Of a stretch of DNA of 64,000 nucleotides, positions 24,426-35,744 are shown one piece after another. Below the pieces are notes generated by a model, which did no database searches, was not told the DNA's origin, and was given only the letters and a program-made list of their open reading frames with translations. Source of the stretch: Boothiomyces macroporosus (lineage: Eukaryota > Chytridiomycota > Chytridiomycetes > Rhizophydiales > Terramycetaceae); assembly GCA_027604185.1 (NCBI GenBank), contig JADGKB010000043.1, positions 45,492 through 109,491 of the forward strand, written 5' to 3'. How positions within the stretch are numbered: the first letter of the stretch is position 1; the number at the start of each line of letters is the position of its first letter. The position numbers and the translations under genes are program-made.

Positions 24426-26913
24426 TGCGAATGTCTGCTAAACGAATTGCTACTGCATTTCTGTGGGCTTCCAATCCTTCAATGTGAGCCAATGTAGTTA
24501 CAGCATCTCCGATTCCATCAAGACCTTCTTTAGTAATGATCTGGGATGTGATGTGCTTTACAAATGTGGCAGTGTTTACTCCAGAATACATTCGTGAATA
24601 TCCATATGTAGGCAAGGTATGGTTTGTTCCTGAAGCATAATCTCCGCAACTGATGTCAACAAAAAATTACCTTTCAGCAGAATATGGACCAACAAACACT
24701 GAACCTGCATTTGAAATATCTGGAAGGACAGATTCTGCATTAGCAATATTCAAAATCAAATGTTCAGGTGCGTATTGGTTAGAAAACTCTAAAGCTTCCT
24801 TGATAGTTTTTACATTCAAGATATAGCTGTGTGAAATCGCCACTTCTGCAATTGCCGCTCTTGGTAAAGCTGTACCTTGTTTGTACAATTCTTTTTGATA
24901 TACCTCAATTTGCTGTTCCGTCAAATCGATTGCAATCAATATAACTTGAGAGTCTATTCCGTGTTCCGCTTGAGACAGTAAATCAGAAATGACATATCTC
25001 GGGTCTGCAGTTTTATCAGCAATAACCAATAATTCTGAAGGACCAGCAGGCATATCAATCGATACTAGGGCAGAACTGTCAGACTAAAGTTAACTGCAAA
25101 TTACTTGAGCAACCATTTTGGCTGCAGTAACATATTGGTTTCCAGGTCCACAAATTTTGTCTACTTTTGGAACAGTTTCCGTCCCGTAAGCCATTGCAGC
25201 AACTGCTTGTGCACCACCAGCCAACAAAATGGTACTTGCACCAACTCTGTGAGCTACATACACGACTTCAGGTGTAACTGTTCCATCCGCTCTCGGAGGT
25301 GTAGCAATCACGATTTCCTTGCATCCCGCAACCTTTGCAGGAATACCAAGCATTAATGTGGTGGAAGGCAAGATCGCAGTGCCGCCAGGAACATACAATC
25401 CAACTCTTTCAATTGGTCGTGCAAATCGAGAACAGGTTACACCTTTCATTGTTTCCACAACTAAAGGTTCAGTTTCTACTTGAGCTGCATGGAACTTTTC
25501 AATATTATTATAGGCTAAATCAATTGATTCCTTGACTTTTGGATCAAGAGCCATGGCAGATTCAGGGAATGGTGCTTTCATGACAACCGATTCCAAATTG
25601 ACTTTGTCGAATTTTGCAGTTAATTCCTTGATTGCAGCATCGCCTTTTGCTTTAACGCTGTCAACAATTGGTTTCACTCTATCCATGATATCATCTGTAT
25701 TTTTAATAGGTCTAAGCAAAAGTTTGTCGACTTGCTCTGATGATAGAGCCTTTACATCATAAGTCTTCATTTTGAACTTTTCCATTTCCTTTGGTTTTTC
25801 TTCAATCTTTTCTTTCTTTTGAACATATTGCGGCTTAGCATTACCTGGTCTTCTGGAAATCTTTTTGGAGCGAGAATCCAAGTGCTTTTCAATGTCAGTT
25901 AAGCTAACACCAGCTGCAACACACTTGGCCATTGCGAAATAAATCAAGTCTGCAGCTTCCCAAGCAATATCATCTTTTGCAACTGCTGTGCACAATTCGT
26001 CTGCTTCTTCCTTGATTTTACTGTGCAACAGGTCCTTGTCATCAAATAGTCTCTTGGTGTAACTCTTTGGTGGTGCATTTTCTAATCGTTGAGTCAAAGT
26101 AGAATATAAAGCGGTAATACCAGAGTCTGCACCAAAACAAGTACGAGTATTCAAGTGACAGAATCCTGGTTCTTTTTGAACAACAGTGAATCGAAGTGTA
26201 TCTGCATCGCAATCCAAATCAATTCCTAATAGTTCCTGAGTTGCTCCAGAAGTTTTCCCTTTATACCACAACCCTCTTGTTCTAGAAAAGTACACCCCGC
26301 TCTTGGTTTTTAGAGCTTCAGCTATGGACTCTTTGGAAGAGTAGCATAGTCCCAGTGCAACACCTTGTGGATCAACCACAACTGTTGGGAATAATCCATC
26401 CTCCCGATCAGACTTTGAATTCACCAATAGAACGTCTACAAATGATTCAATTGTTAATGCATCATCGTTAATAATTGAATTGATACCCAACTCCAGATTC
26501 TTCAAATAATCTCCAGATTCCACATAAAAGTTATTCTCTGGGAAATTGACTTTTAGGGAAACAATAGTTTCTGCTGATGGCGGATTGACGATGATGAAAT
26601 TGGTGATGAGAGCAGACAAGGCGCCAAAGTTTGGACCGTGAGTTGGGTTGTTCAAATCTGGAGTAAAGGTCAGAGCTAATCGACTGGCAGGAATGTTTTC
26701 GAGAGCAGCATCAATTTGCATCATTGACAGCTTTTCGATAGCTTTGAAATCAATAAGTGCAACATCTACCCCTGCGTCCAAGTTTGGAACCAAGTCCTCC
26801 AAGGATGAATTGGCCCAGATGGTCTTGGCATTGAAACCCTTTTCAGCAATCACTGTGCATGCTCTGGATATACTTTCCAGCAATGTTTTATTTTTTGACT
26901 TTACGATAAACAT
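24421..26913 (-). CDS. HIS4: Trifunctional histidine biosynthesis enzyme (PRA-CH/PRA-PH/HDH)
   Basis: An 816-residue fusion catalysing steps 2, 3 and 10 of histidine synthesis. A degenerate barrel-like N-terminal part (about 1-165) is followed by the PRA cyclohydrolase domain ([42 protein letters not shown]), the PRA pyrophosphohydrolase domain ([24 protein letters not shown]) and histidinol dehydrogenase ([53 protein letters not shown]). This order is typical of fungal HIS4. Introns are 25084-25104 and 24650-24670 (21 nt each). The ATG is at 26913; the upstream in-frame codon is TTG. It implies histidine prototrophy, if the other pathway genes exist. Confidence 0.95.
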
Positions 26914-27339
26914 TTTGAAAAATTTCAAATTTCTGACTCACAAGTGATGGAAAATCTCTGCGGCCATCAAAATACAAAATAGGAAAAATTGACAGAATCT
27001 GTTGGGATAGGCTCGCAGAATGACAGTGATTCCTATGCCAAGTAAAGTTTATATTCAATTGGTAGTTTGAGAGACGTGAATGATAGGATTGCGGCGTAGA
27101 ATATTAGCAAGGTTGAACCTAACCAAAAAGGCTTTTATATCTCGGGGTTGATTTCGGCATATTCCAGATAGAATGGTGCTTGTGAGTTCGCGTTTGCTAA
27201 AGCATGATTGGTATCGGTTCAGATCAGCATAACCGTTCAATGACAAACTCTGCTTGGCATAATCAAATCTCAGGTGATATGATCAATCATGAGTCAATAA
27301 TCACAGGTAAATTGAATCTGAAAAACTTTGCCTCCGAGA
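26914..27339. other. Divergent intergenic region, 426 bp
   Basis: Between the HIS4 and malic enzyme starts. A 63-codon minus frame (27055-27246) begins at TTG, is Arg/Asn-rich and faintly recalls a small mitochondrial ribosomal protein, but it lacks a clear motif and an ATG. It is not called. Confidence 0.35.
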
Positions 27340-29243
27340 ATGTTGAGAGTATCAAGATTCATTAGGAAAAGTGGATTCGCAAGCAAAGCTACCGAGGCAA
27401 AGTTAATCTACGGATTCAAAGACAAGGAATCAAAGTAGGTAGAGTTAACGTAGGCGATATCAATTGGAAGTGTTGACCACTACCAAACGGGGACGTGATG
27501 TGCTTAAAGATCCTATTCTGAATAAAGGCACAGCATTTTCACTATCAGAAAGGGAGCGATTACGATTAAGAGGTTTACTTCCGCCTCGTGTTCTAACGAT
27601 GGAGGCTCAATTGCTCAGGAATTTCCAATATTTAGATGCGGATCGAACAAACATTTCAGAAGGCAATAAACAAGAATGGATCGATTTGCAGCTATACAAG
27701 GATTTAGGTGCACTCGCGGACAGAAATGAAACTCTGTTCTATCGAGTCCTGATGGATGAATTCAAACGATTGGGTAATCTTACCGTAATTCAGCGCCGAT
27801 TATATACACCCCTACCGTAGGGCAAGCTTGCTTAAAGAATCATACGATATACAGACAGGCCCGAGGAATGTATTTCTCTGCAATGGACAGAGGTCACTTT
27901 TCATCGATGACCTACAATTGGAATAGCGATGTTAAAGTTATTGTAGTCACTGATGGGTCGAGAATTCTGGGCCTTGGTGACTTGGGTAGCAATGGTATGC
28001 CAATTCCAGTTGGAAAACTTGCCTTGTATGTAGCAGCTGGTGGAATTAATCCAAATAATGTGTTGCCTGTTGTTTTGGATGTGGGAACAAATAATGTTGA
28101 GCTGAGGAACAACCCGCTTTATGTTGGTCTTCCAATGCCTCGCTTAGAAGGAAAAGAATATTATACTTTGGTTGACGAGTTTCTTCATGCTGTGTACTCC
28201 AGATGTAAATTATTCTAATTTAGGGCCCAGATGCTTGGTGCAATTCGAAGATTTTAAAAACCCTCACGCCCAAGAAATTTTAAACAAGTATCGCCATAAA
28301 CTATGTTGTTTTAATGATGATATTCAGTCTACTGGAGCTATAGCACTAGCAGGAATCTACTCTTCTTTGCGAGCAAGAGGAAATGACTATTGGGAGCTAG
28401 GAAATGAAAGAATAGTGTGTGTAGGTGCTGGGTCAGCTGGAATTGGTGTATGCGATACTATAGTGGAAGCGATGCTCAAGCTTAAAGTTGTTGATACGAA
28501 AGAAGAAGCTTACAAAAAGTTCTACATGGTTGATAATCGCGGACTGATTGGCAAAGAACGTGCTCATCCAAACCTTACAGCATTACAAATTCCATACCAA
28601 CGACAAGACTTGAAAGATGGTATGGCACTGCTGGATGTAGTAGAACATGTTAAACCAACCGTGCTATTAGGGTTGAGTGGATGCGGAGTATAATATTTTA
28701 ATTTTAGGGAATATTCCACAAGGAAGTGATCCAGGAAATGTCAAGACATGTTGAACGACCTGTAGTCTTTGCATTGTCTAATCCAACAAAGAATACAGAA
28801 TGCACTCCTCAAGATGGTAAGTGCACTCTAACTTAGTGTTTACATATAGTAATGGAAAGGCATTATATGCAAGTGGCAGTCCATTTGAGGACGTTGAAAT
28901 TGACGGTGTGACTTATCATAGCAACCAATGTAACAATTACTATATTTTCCCTGGAATTGGATTGGGCGTAACTACTTGCTTGTCATCTACCATCCCAGAT
29001 GAGTTTTTCCAAGAGGCAGCACTGGTAGTTGCAAACCAAGTAGATTACGAAGAAACCGGTAAACTATTTCCAGAAGTAAACTCTATTCGCGAAATTAGTT
29101 TGGCAATCGCAATAAGAGTCTGTGAAATCGCTAGTGAAATGGGTATTGCGAATAGATATCCTCCAAAAGGTATGGCATGGAAAGAATTCATCCAATCCAA
29201 AATGTGGGATCCATCTGATTATCAGACTACAGTCCCAGTTTAA
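27340..29243 (+). CDS. Malic enzyme (NAD(P)-dependent), probably mitochondrial
   Basis: A 601-residue oxidative decarboxylase converting malate to pyruvate and CO2. The basic N terminus ([16 protein letters not shown]) looks like a mitochondrial transit peptide. Family motifs appear in order: [72 protein letters not shown] and [14 protein letters not shown]. Five introns: 27435-27453, 27774-27793, 28205-28223, 28688-28707, 28817-28836. The second resolves an apparent frameshift before the YTPTVG motif. The stop TAA is continuous with AATAAA (29242-29247). NAD versus NADP preference is not decided. Confidence 0.95.
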
Positions 29244-29777
29244 TAAACGCACTCAATCTCTAAAAGTTACTCATTGTGAATTATTGAGCGTGCTTTTCCC
29301 AATTGAGTAATTTTTAGTGATATGCTTTCAAATGTGTCAAAATGAATCATACAGCTACATTTCAAAAAGTAGAGTTAAAACAATAATTATAGCAAGATAG
29401 CAATGTAAAAATAACAGGTACCAATCATTTTCCACTCTTTTAATCCCTTATTGGTTCCATAATTGATGGCTGACCAATTATTTCTTGCGTGAGAAGCTAA
29501 TCACTTGATCCACGAGGCATGAGATTCCGGACGAAAAAATAGAAACACCTGTTTCATTCCTTATTCCTCTTTTTTAAATGTGCAAGAGTAGATTTTAATA
29601 CCGAATGAAAAGGTTAAATTGGTGACGGATATTTATCGGTCCTTATCTCTGTAATTTAACTCATCGCACGGTCGATTTAATGGTGATGCCAAGCCCCACC
29701 TAGAGTGATCACATTATTCATGCATCAAGCCTCACTTGTATAAAATCCTACACCTTTCTCAAATCTAAAAATCCCAT
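29244..29777. other. Intergenic region, 534 bp
   Basis: AT-rich spacer between malic enzyme and a small gene. I see no conserved frame or RNA structure. Its downstream end holds the TATA element at 29739. Confidence 0.4.
29739..29745 (+). promoter_or_regulatory. TATA box of small gene at 29778
   Basis: TATAAAA lies about 33 bp before the ATG at 29778. This spacing again implies a very short leader. Confidence 0.5.
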
Positions 29778-30002
29778 ATGCTATCCAGAATCTCTAAACG
29801 CACTCTGAAAACAATCACAGACAAGAAAGGGCTTCCTCCCTCCATGTTCTACTCTGACGAAAGAGCTTTCACTGGATCAATCAACGACACTGTTGTAATG
29901 AAAAAGATTATTGAAAAGCGGGATTTGATGCTTGGAACTTCAAGTGGAAAACCTCGGTTTGTATCTGATATCAGCAAGCTTTACAAGACTCTTCAACATT
30001 AA
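29778..30002 (+). CDS. Small basic protein, 74 residues, unknown
   Basis: An intronless 74-codon gene with ATG, TATA box upstream and AATAAA 17 bp downstream. The first 15 residues are basic and hydroxylated without acids (MLSRISKRTLKTITDKK), which would suit mitochondrial import. A conserved-looking core follows (PPSMFYSDERAFTGSIND), then a helical end. The signals around it suggest a real, well-expressed gene, but I do not recognise the family. Confidence 0.6.
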   Translation: MLSRISKRTLKTITDKKGLPPSMFYSDERAFTGSINDTVVMKKIIEKRDLMLGTSSGKPRFVSDISKLYKTLQH

Positions 30003-30026
30003 GAAAACTATAAAATGTAAATAAAA

Positions 30027-30323
30027 ATGTTTCAATACCTTAATAGACTTTTTGGCTGCGACTTTAGAGTGTATTGAAGGACGAATAAGGTGTCAGACAT
30101 TGTAATTGCAGGAATTATTCGCCTCCATGACAAGCCTGCTTGCTTGGAAATTCAGTCATTTGGCTCATCTATGAATTCTGAACGCAAGATATTGCGAATG
30201 AAGAGTGACTGCCTTATTTTTCTTGTAATGCGGGATCAAAATGGCGTCTCTATTATCGCCTCAATTCGGAATTATACGTGGCAACATCCAGCCTCTAGAA
30301 TAGTGCTTAGATCATGCTGCTAG
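30027..30323 (+). CDS. Possible small protein, 91 residues, spliced
   Basis: An ATG at 30027 opens MFQYLNRLFGCDFR; removing a 21-nt intron (30069-30089) joins it to an open frame VSDIVIAGIIRL that runs to 30323. Without splicing the first exon stops immediately. The intron has GT and AG ends but lacks a clear YTAAY element. No homology recognised. It starts 24 bp after the previous gene's stop, close to that gene's AATAAA. Treat as tentative. Confidence 0.35.
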
Positions 30324-30412
30324 GTATAACAGAAATCATGGTTTATTGAACTAAAATAACAATGAGATGAGGTATATAAAGGATATGAGGTGCTCCAGCT
30401 AATTACAGGTAT

Positions 30413-31172
30413 TTACATAGTTTCCAGGTAGTGATCAAAACCCTGTTCCTTTACCAAGATTTCGTCAAAGTGCATATTGAATAAAGAGTCCACCAAGTTA
30501 TAGTTGTGTTCATCTGGGATCGGCATTGGGCATGCTAGAGTAGGAGTCAGATCTCCCAAGTCAGTTGCCATTAGAACATCCAGTGAAACCGGTGTATTCG
30601 ATGGTGAATTTACAAATGTCGAAGTTGGCGACGAAGATACTGATGGTGAAGGGGTAATGTATGAGAGTTCTGGACATGAGCCATAGGGATATTCCATTGA
30701 CAATGATCTTTGATGGCGAACCGGGATTGAAATCACCGGCCTTGAATGAGGCTTTTCGTCTTTGAATGAAATCCCCTCCAATGATTTTGAGCATCTCATT
30801 GGTGAAGTTGGCACGTTTGATATCGACTCTAATGACTTGGACACTTTGAGTGGCGAAGTAACAGAATTTCTTCGTTTGGTAACTTTATCATCTTTTCCCT
30901 TGTCTTTCCATGGCTGCCAGTTGAATGAAGGGTTGGCAAGCTTAAACTCGTTGTGTGCTGCTGCAGACAAGCTCATAAAATATTGGCGAACCTGGAATTA
31001 ATTATAAAGTTACCTCTGGAGGTTCTTGTTTCCAGCATTCGCTAGCTATTTTCGATACTTGGTGAGATTTCGTAACGCCGTACATTTTAACTATCCTGTC
31101 TTTCATCGCTTTACGGTAAATAAAGAATGAATTGCTAGGCTTCTTGATAACTGTTTCCTTTTCAGTTGACAT
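30413..31172 (-). CDS. HMG-box protein 3 (MATA_HMG type)
   Basis: A 245-residue HMG-box protein on the minus strand. Exon 1 gives STEKETVIKKPSNSFFIYR, then KSHQVSKIASECWKQEPPE. A 22-nt intron (30992-31013) joins it to VRQYFMSLSAAAHNEF and the box end NPSFNWQPW. The tail is Ser/Pro-rich with two near-repeats (SKSLESISN and SKSLEGISF), and carries VSLDVLMATDLGD, the family tail motif in its most diverged form. A TATATAAA on the minus strand about 60 bp upstream (31232-31239) may be its promoter. Its box differs clearly from those of HMG genes 1 and 2, so this is an older duplicate. Confidence 0.85.
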
Positions 31173-31848
31173 TGCTCCCTGTTTCCGCTTTCTGGCTGGG
31201 GTTTTTCTTGACGATTTTCCAATTGATGCGCTTTATATACTGGTGACTCCAAAGGTCACACAGCTAAAAGTCAAAGGCAAAGTCGGGGGGAGCAAGAAGG
31301 GTGAAAAACGGGCTCCGCCACAACGAACCCCTTATTGAAGACAGCGCAAAATTAACGTAAATCAAAATAGGCATGGTCCGGATCCGTAGGGGAGGAAGGT
31401 TCCAGGTTCTCTGAGATGGATGAAATATTAAATTCATGTGGAGTCTCCATATGATCTGATGAGTCGAATGCATTCAGTTGGCTAACAATAGTATCCATAT
31501 TTTCAGCCGACACCTTACATGTAAAAATTACTGCACAAATCAACTACATAATTATTACCAACAGCGTGCGCATTGATTCCGGATATATCTATAATTTCAA
31601 AATAGATATACAGTGTCTGATATCTGAAGATGATAATTAATTTCACTGATATTCGAATCAGGAATTATTTCAGGTACTCGAATCAGGATACATATGCTCA
31701 TAGCTACTTTATTAAACAATAAAGTTAATCCTCAAATTTCAAGGAAAGATAATTTCTACAACTGCAATAAAGACTAATTTGACTTTATAAAGCTCAGCCA
31801 ATTTAAAGTGATCTGTTTCCTTTCTGGACAAAACCAAAATTAATCACA
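31173..31848. other. Divergent intergenic region, 676 bp
   Basis: Between HMG-box gene 3 and CDC16. A 63-codon minus frame (31352-31543) is acidic and Ser/Pro-rich, like the tails of the HMG proteins, but no HMG box can be found upstream of it. It may be a gene remnant. The rest is AT-rich with nothing recognised. Confidence 0.4.
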
Positions 31849-34132
31849 ATGACAAAAGTTTTAAAGAAAGCAGTAAAGAAAAAAGTAAAGAAATTGGACG
31901 TGGAACAAGAAAGAGGTTTGTAGATTGCTAATGAGATGAAGCAATAGCCAGGATGAGAAAGTGGAGAACCGAAGCCATGGGAACTAGAACATATCAGACG
32001 GCTTTATTCTGGGGAGAGAAATTAATCCGAATAACAGGTTAGTATCCTACTGACTTTAGGTTACATATTCTAACCTAGGTAACTATATCTAAAAAAAGAC
32101 GATCCAATGGATATATACAATCTGGCTCTAATTCAATATTACAGTGAAAAGTACCTTGAAGGGCTTCAGATATTAAAAAAACTTGCAAGATCGAAATGGA
32201 AAAGTTTACTGAAATGTCAGTTGTTGAATAAACTGGAAAAGTGGGATGAAATTATAGAAGAGTTGGAATCGCCTGTATCTTCAGAGTTTGATGATTTGAT
32301 GGAAACATCCGAAACTTCAGTGGATTCATTATTATGGCATTTGAAAGGAATTGCACAACAAAACAAGGCATTAAAAGATGCTGCGAAACAAAGCTTTATA
32401 AAAGCACTGAATATAGACCCTCATTGCTTTCAAGTAATTGATTATTTACTAGTCATTCGACTCGCTTTTAGAAGGATATTTGGTTACTGCATCTGAAGGA
32501 GAACAGATTATTCACGATTTACCACTTGAAAAGTATACTGGAACAGAAGCGGAGCTATTACAGTCGTTATACATTGCAAAGCTATCAAAATACGGCGAAA
32601 AAGATGTTTTTGTTGATGCAATTGATAAAATTCAAAAGATTGGATTATCAAAATGTAACCTAGTTGCATTATCAAAAGCAGAAGTGTATATGGTGCACTA
32701 TGATTTCAAGCCAGCATACGATATACTGAAAGAGTACTAAAGGGATAACCCTAGAGCACTACAGGATTGCGAGCATAATATGGAACTATTGGTCCCTTAT
32801 ATTATTTGCTTGTCACAGACTATGAAAATTAATGTCTTGTTTGTTCTAGTTCATGAATTGGTTGATTTATTCCCAAAAAGCTGTGTGAGTTGGTTTGGGG
32901 TTGGAGTGTATTACTATCACATTGGAAAATACATTGAAGCTAGGCGGTACTTCAGGTAAATTTTATTAAAAGTAGCAAGACTGTGCAGATGAATCCACAT
33001 TTTGGACCTGGCTGGATTGCTTTTGGTCATTCATTCTCATTGGAGGGTGAGTATGACTCTGCTATATCCACTTATTCAAGTGCAAGCAAAGTGCTTTTAG
33101 GGTAATCACATTTAACATCAGTGTTCATTTACCATTAATGTACATTGGAATGGAGCATCATCAATTAGAGAATTATGCTCTTGCTCAAGACTTTTTTAAT
33201 CTTGCTCATGAAAAATGTCACACTGATCCTCTTTTATTGAATGAGATGGGTGTGCTAGAGTATACCAATGAACAGTAAGTATACTTGACATAGGTACGAT
33301 AAAGCCATTAGTTATTTCACACAAGTTTTGTCCATACTAGAGTCCAACCAAGTCTCTACGATGCAGTGGTCGGCTACATTTTGTAATTTGGGACATGCGT
33401 ATAGAAAATTAGAGTAATAGTCTTTAATTGCAGGAATTATAAGGAAGCTCGAAAGCATTTTTTGCTTGTAAATGGAGATGTAGCAAGTCTAGAATCTGCC
33501 TATGTTGGTCTTGGCCTTGTTTGTTATTTCGAGTCAAATAATCAAGAGGCTGTTGAATGGGTTACAAAGGTATTTCAATAGTTTACCAGGCGTTATCTGT
33601 TAACCCAAAAAGCAAATATTGCCAGGACATTTTGGATGAAATTATCACCGAACTTGTGAATGACACTGAAAGGCCGCTGTCCATCCTCCCTGACAGTATC
33701 TGGGCCATCGACATTGAGCAGTTAAAGCAAAAATCAAAGGATCAAGAGATTGATGTTGAAAACCTGGATGACTCTGACATACTCTCGAATCCAGACGAAA
33801 TTCTATTTGAATACAACATCTCTTCAAATTCCGATCCATTTGTGGATTCATCACCACCCAGAACTCGTAAATCCCCTCGGCGAAAGAAAGGGGTAAATGT
33901 TTCACCTCCAAGTACAGGTCCTAGGCGAGGCCTGTTGAATTTCAAGCCAGAACAAAAAACACCGCCTAGAAAACTAAGGTCTCGAACTAGTAATCCATTT
34001 GAGCCCTCGTATTCTGACGACCTGTCTATTGAAGGAGAGCCTATAGACGACAATATATTCGGGATTTCAGAAACACCAGACTTGGATATCGATATGGATT
34101 TGGACGAAGGAAATTCTTCTCCAGATTACTGA
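31849..34132 (+). CDS. CDC16: Anaphase-promoting complex subunit APC6/Cdc16
   Basis: A 687-residue TPR protein, a scaffold subunit of the APC/C ubiquitin ligase. A basic N terminus precedes AIARMRKWRTEAMGTRTYQT and ALFWGEKLIRIT, as in Cdc16. The TPR superhelix includes HELVDLFPKSCVSWFGVGVY, KTVQMNPHFGPGWIAFGHSF and LPLMYIGMEHHQL, all hallmark Cdc16 blocks. The C terminus is acidic with basic SPRRKKG-type patches. Introns: 31916-31935, the block 32038-32098, 32434-32452, 32734-32754, 32956-32975, 33102-33121, 33275-33293, 33414-33433, 33570-33589. The 61-nt block reads as three complete introns end to end. The frame is exact only when all 61 bases are removed. Confidence 0.9.
32038..32098 (+). 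other. Three abutting ultrashort introns in CDC16
   Basis: The block divides into 32038-32059 (22 nt), 32060-32078 (19 nt) and 32079-32098 (20 nt). Each part begins with GT and ends with AG, and each has a CTGAC, CTAAC or CTAAA element near its 3' end, exactly like single introns here. No exon bases lie between them. Retaining any of them introduces a stop or frameshift. It could be removed as one 61-nt intron, but that would be about three times the normal size. Confidence 0.65.
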
Positions 34133-34172
34133 TTATTGAAATAATATATTGTACAAGAAATTTTTCGCGTTC

Positions 34173-34886
34173 ATGTTGTCTACAAACAACAGCTCAATCA
34201 CTGAATGGTCCAGAATAGAAAAAATTAAAGCAAGGATAAACAGTACAATAGATAACTGCATCAACCAAGGAGAAAGCAAATATGATAAATTGATGGAGCT
34301 GCGGTCTTTCATCATACACTTACCATATGAGGAGCAAGAAGTATTCCTTATATCACAAACAACACGGAATTGTAATATTCAAAGATTCCTGTTTGAAATT
34401 ATAAAGAAACCAAAATCACCAGTAAATCAGATAGCCACCAGTGACTTGATCGCCAGCTTAAATCTCATTCAAGGAATATCGCTATTGCACTATCCGTCAA
34501 AAAAACTGGTAGCATTGAACCAACGGATGAATATTTTACTGTCATTTGTGGTAACCAAAGACAAAGAAATCTTGGTAAACATACTCGAGACACTGCAAGC
34601 AGTTCTAGCAGATTCTGTGGAAACCAAAAGAGTTTTCGAAAACAATATGGGACTTGATTTAATACGCTCAACTTTAACGAGTTGGAAATCTGTAGAGATT
34701 GTAAAGTATTCTTGAGATAACATTAGTCATAAGTGCATTGAATTGTTCGCAGTTTATCTCCAAGAAGAGACCAACTTGCCTGATGCCCATGATGCGGAAA
34801 CCAAAACGGTGTTGGAAAAGAAGAGGATTTTGGGCTCTCTTGTAGGCACCAAATTTGTGGAAAAGCTCTTGCTGCTATTTCAATAA
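34173..34886 (+). CDS. Cdc14-like septation-network protein (SIN Cdc14 family)
   Basis: A 230-residue helical protein. The middle and C-terminal parts (LIQGISLLHYPSKKLVALNQ, LETLQAVLADSVETKRVFEN, then VNHKCIELFAVYLQEE) resemble the fungal Cdc14 partner of the Sid1 kinase, not the Cdc14 phosphatase. The resemblance is moderate and from memory. A 21-nt intron at 34706-34726 joins the two parts. The ATG at 34173 is used because the longer frame begins at TTG. The stop overlaps AATAAA (34882-34887). If correct, it would act in septum formation with the kinase Sid1. Confidence 0.6.
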
Positions 34887-35094
34887 ATAACATGGCATAA
34901 ATGATTAGCATTGCGGATAATACAATTCCGAGCATGTCTCGGAATGTGTATTTCCGCAAACTCCGCTCTTCACTTATTTCTTTATTGTCCATGTGTCGGC
35001 GGGGTTGGATATCTTATTTTTCCAAAAAATAAGGCTGGTTCCCAATCGCGTAATGATATATTAAGAAGTAGTGATCACAAACCGGATTTGCGAA

Positions 35095-35700
35095 ATGAGT
35101 AACAAAGTTAAATCTGAAAAAAGGGTAAAGAAACCAATGAATTCTTTTTTCTACTATAGAAGAGACATCAAAGATAAAATTGTCAAAGAGTATGGGAGTA
35201 TTGTCTCTCACGATGTAAGCAAGATTGCTTCCGAATGCTGGAGGAAGGAATCAGACGAAGTTAAAGATTATTACAAGAAGCTTTCGGCCAAAGCGCATGC
35301 AGAGCATAAAGCTAATCACCCGAATTACGATTGGCAGTGGTGGAAAAAGAAACCCAAAGACCATTCCGATGGAAACGTTGATAATATAATAGGTAAAAGT
35401 CCGGAATCGTCATTCAAACAAAGCAAAGAAGTTTTACCGAAACTCACATTAACTATCCCGCAAGAAGATTATAATCTTTCAAAAGTATCGCCTGACGTTT
35501 TGGCATCAACGCTACTGGATACTGACGAACTATATTATAATGCTGATAATACCCTTACGTTTGTACCGAAAGCTCCTACACTTCAAATTGCAGCCTCTGC
35601 GGACGGATTACAATCAGATAACCCATACGAATCAGTGCTTTCCCCGCTGTCAGATTGTTCTATTTATTCATATCATACAAATGATAACCCTTATGAGTAA
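35095..35700 (+). CDS. HMG-box protein 4 (MATA_HMG type), intronless
   Basis: A 201-residue HMG-box protein without introns. The box (about residues 9-80) reads KKPMNSFFYYRRDIKDK, SHDVSKIASECWRKE, DYYKKLSAKAHAEH and HPNYDWQWW. The tail carries VSPDVLASTLLD, the motif shared with the three other HMG proteins, and two NPYE repeats near the end (DNPYESVL and DNPYE at the C terminus). It converges with the ABC transporter gene, with 44 bp between stops; AATAAA signals lie in the gap. The loss or lack of introns contrasts with the other copies. Confidence 0.87.
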   Translation: MSNKVKSEKRVKKPMNSFFYYRRDIKDKIVKEYGSIVSHDVSKIASECWRKESDEVKDYYKKLSAKAHAEHKANHPNYDWQWWKKKPKDHSDGNVDNIIGKSPESSFKQSKEVLPKLTLTIPQEDYNLSKVSPDVLASTLLDTDELYYNADNTLTFVPKAPTLQIAASADGLQSDNPYESVLSPLSDCSIYSYHTNDNPYE

Positions 35701-35744
35701 TAATTTATTTATATTGTTAATAAATGCGAAAATACAAGTATCTG

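Noticed and set aside
27770..27815. Apparent 2-nt frameshift before the YTPTVG motif of malic enzyme
   Set aside because: Explained by the 20-nt intron at 27774-27793, which restores [10 protein letters not shown].
31352..31543. 63-codon acidic minus frame as a fifth HMG gene
   Set aside because: No HMG box upstream on that strand and no shared tail motif; at most a remnant.
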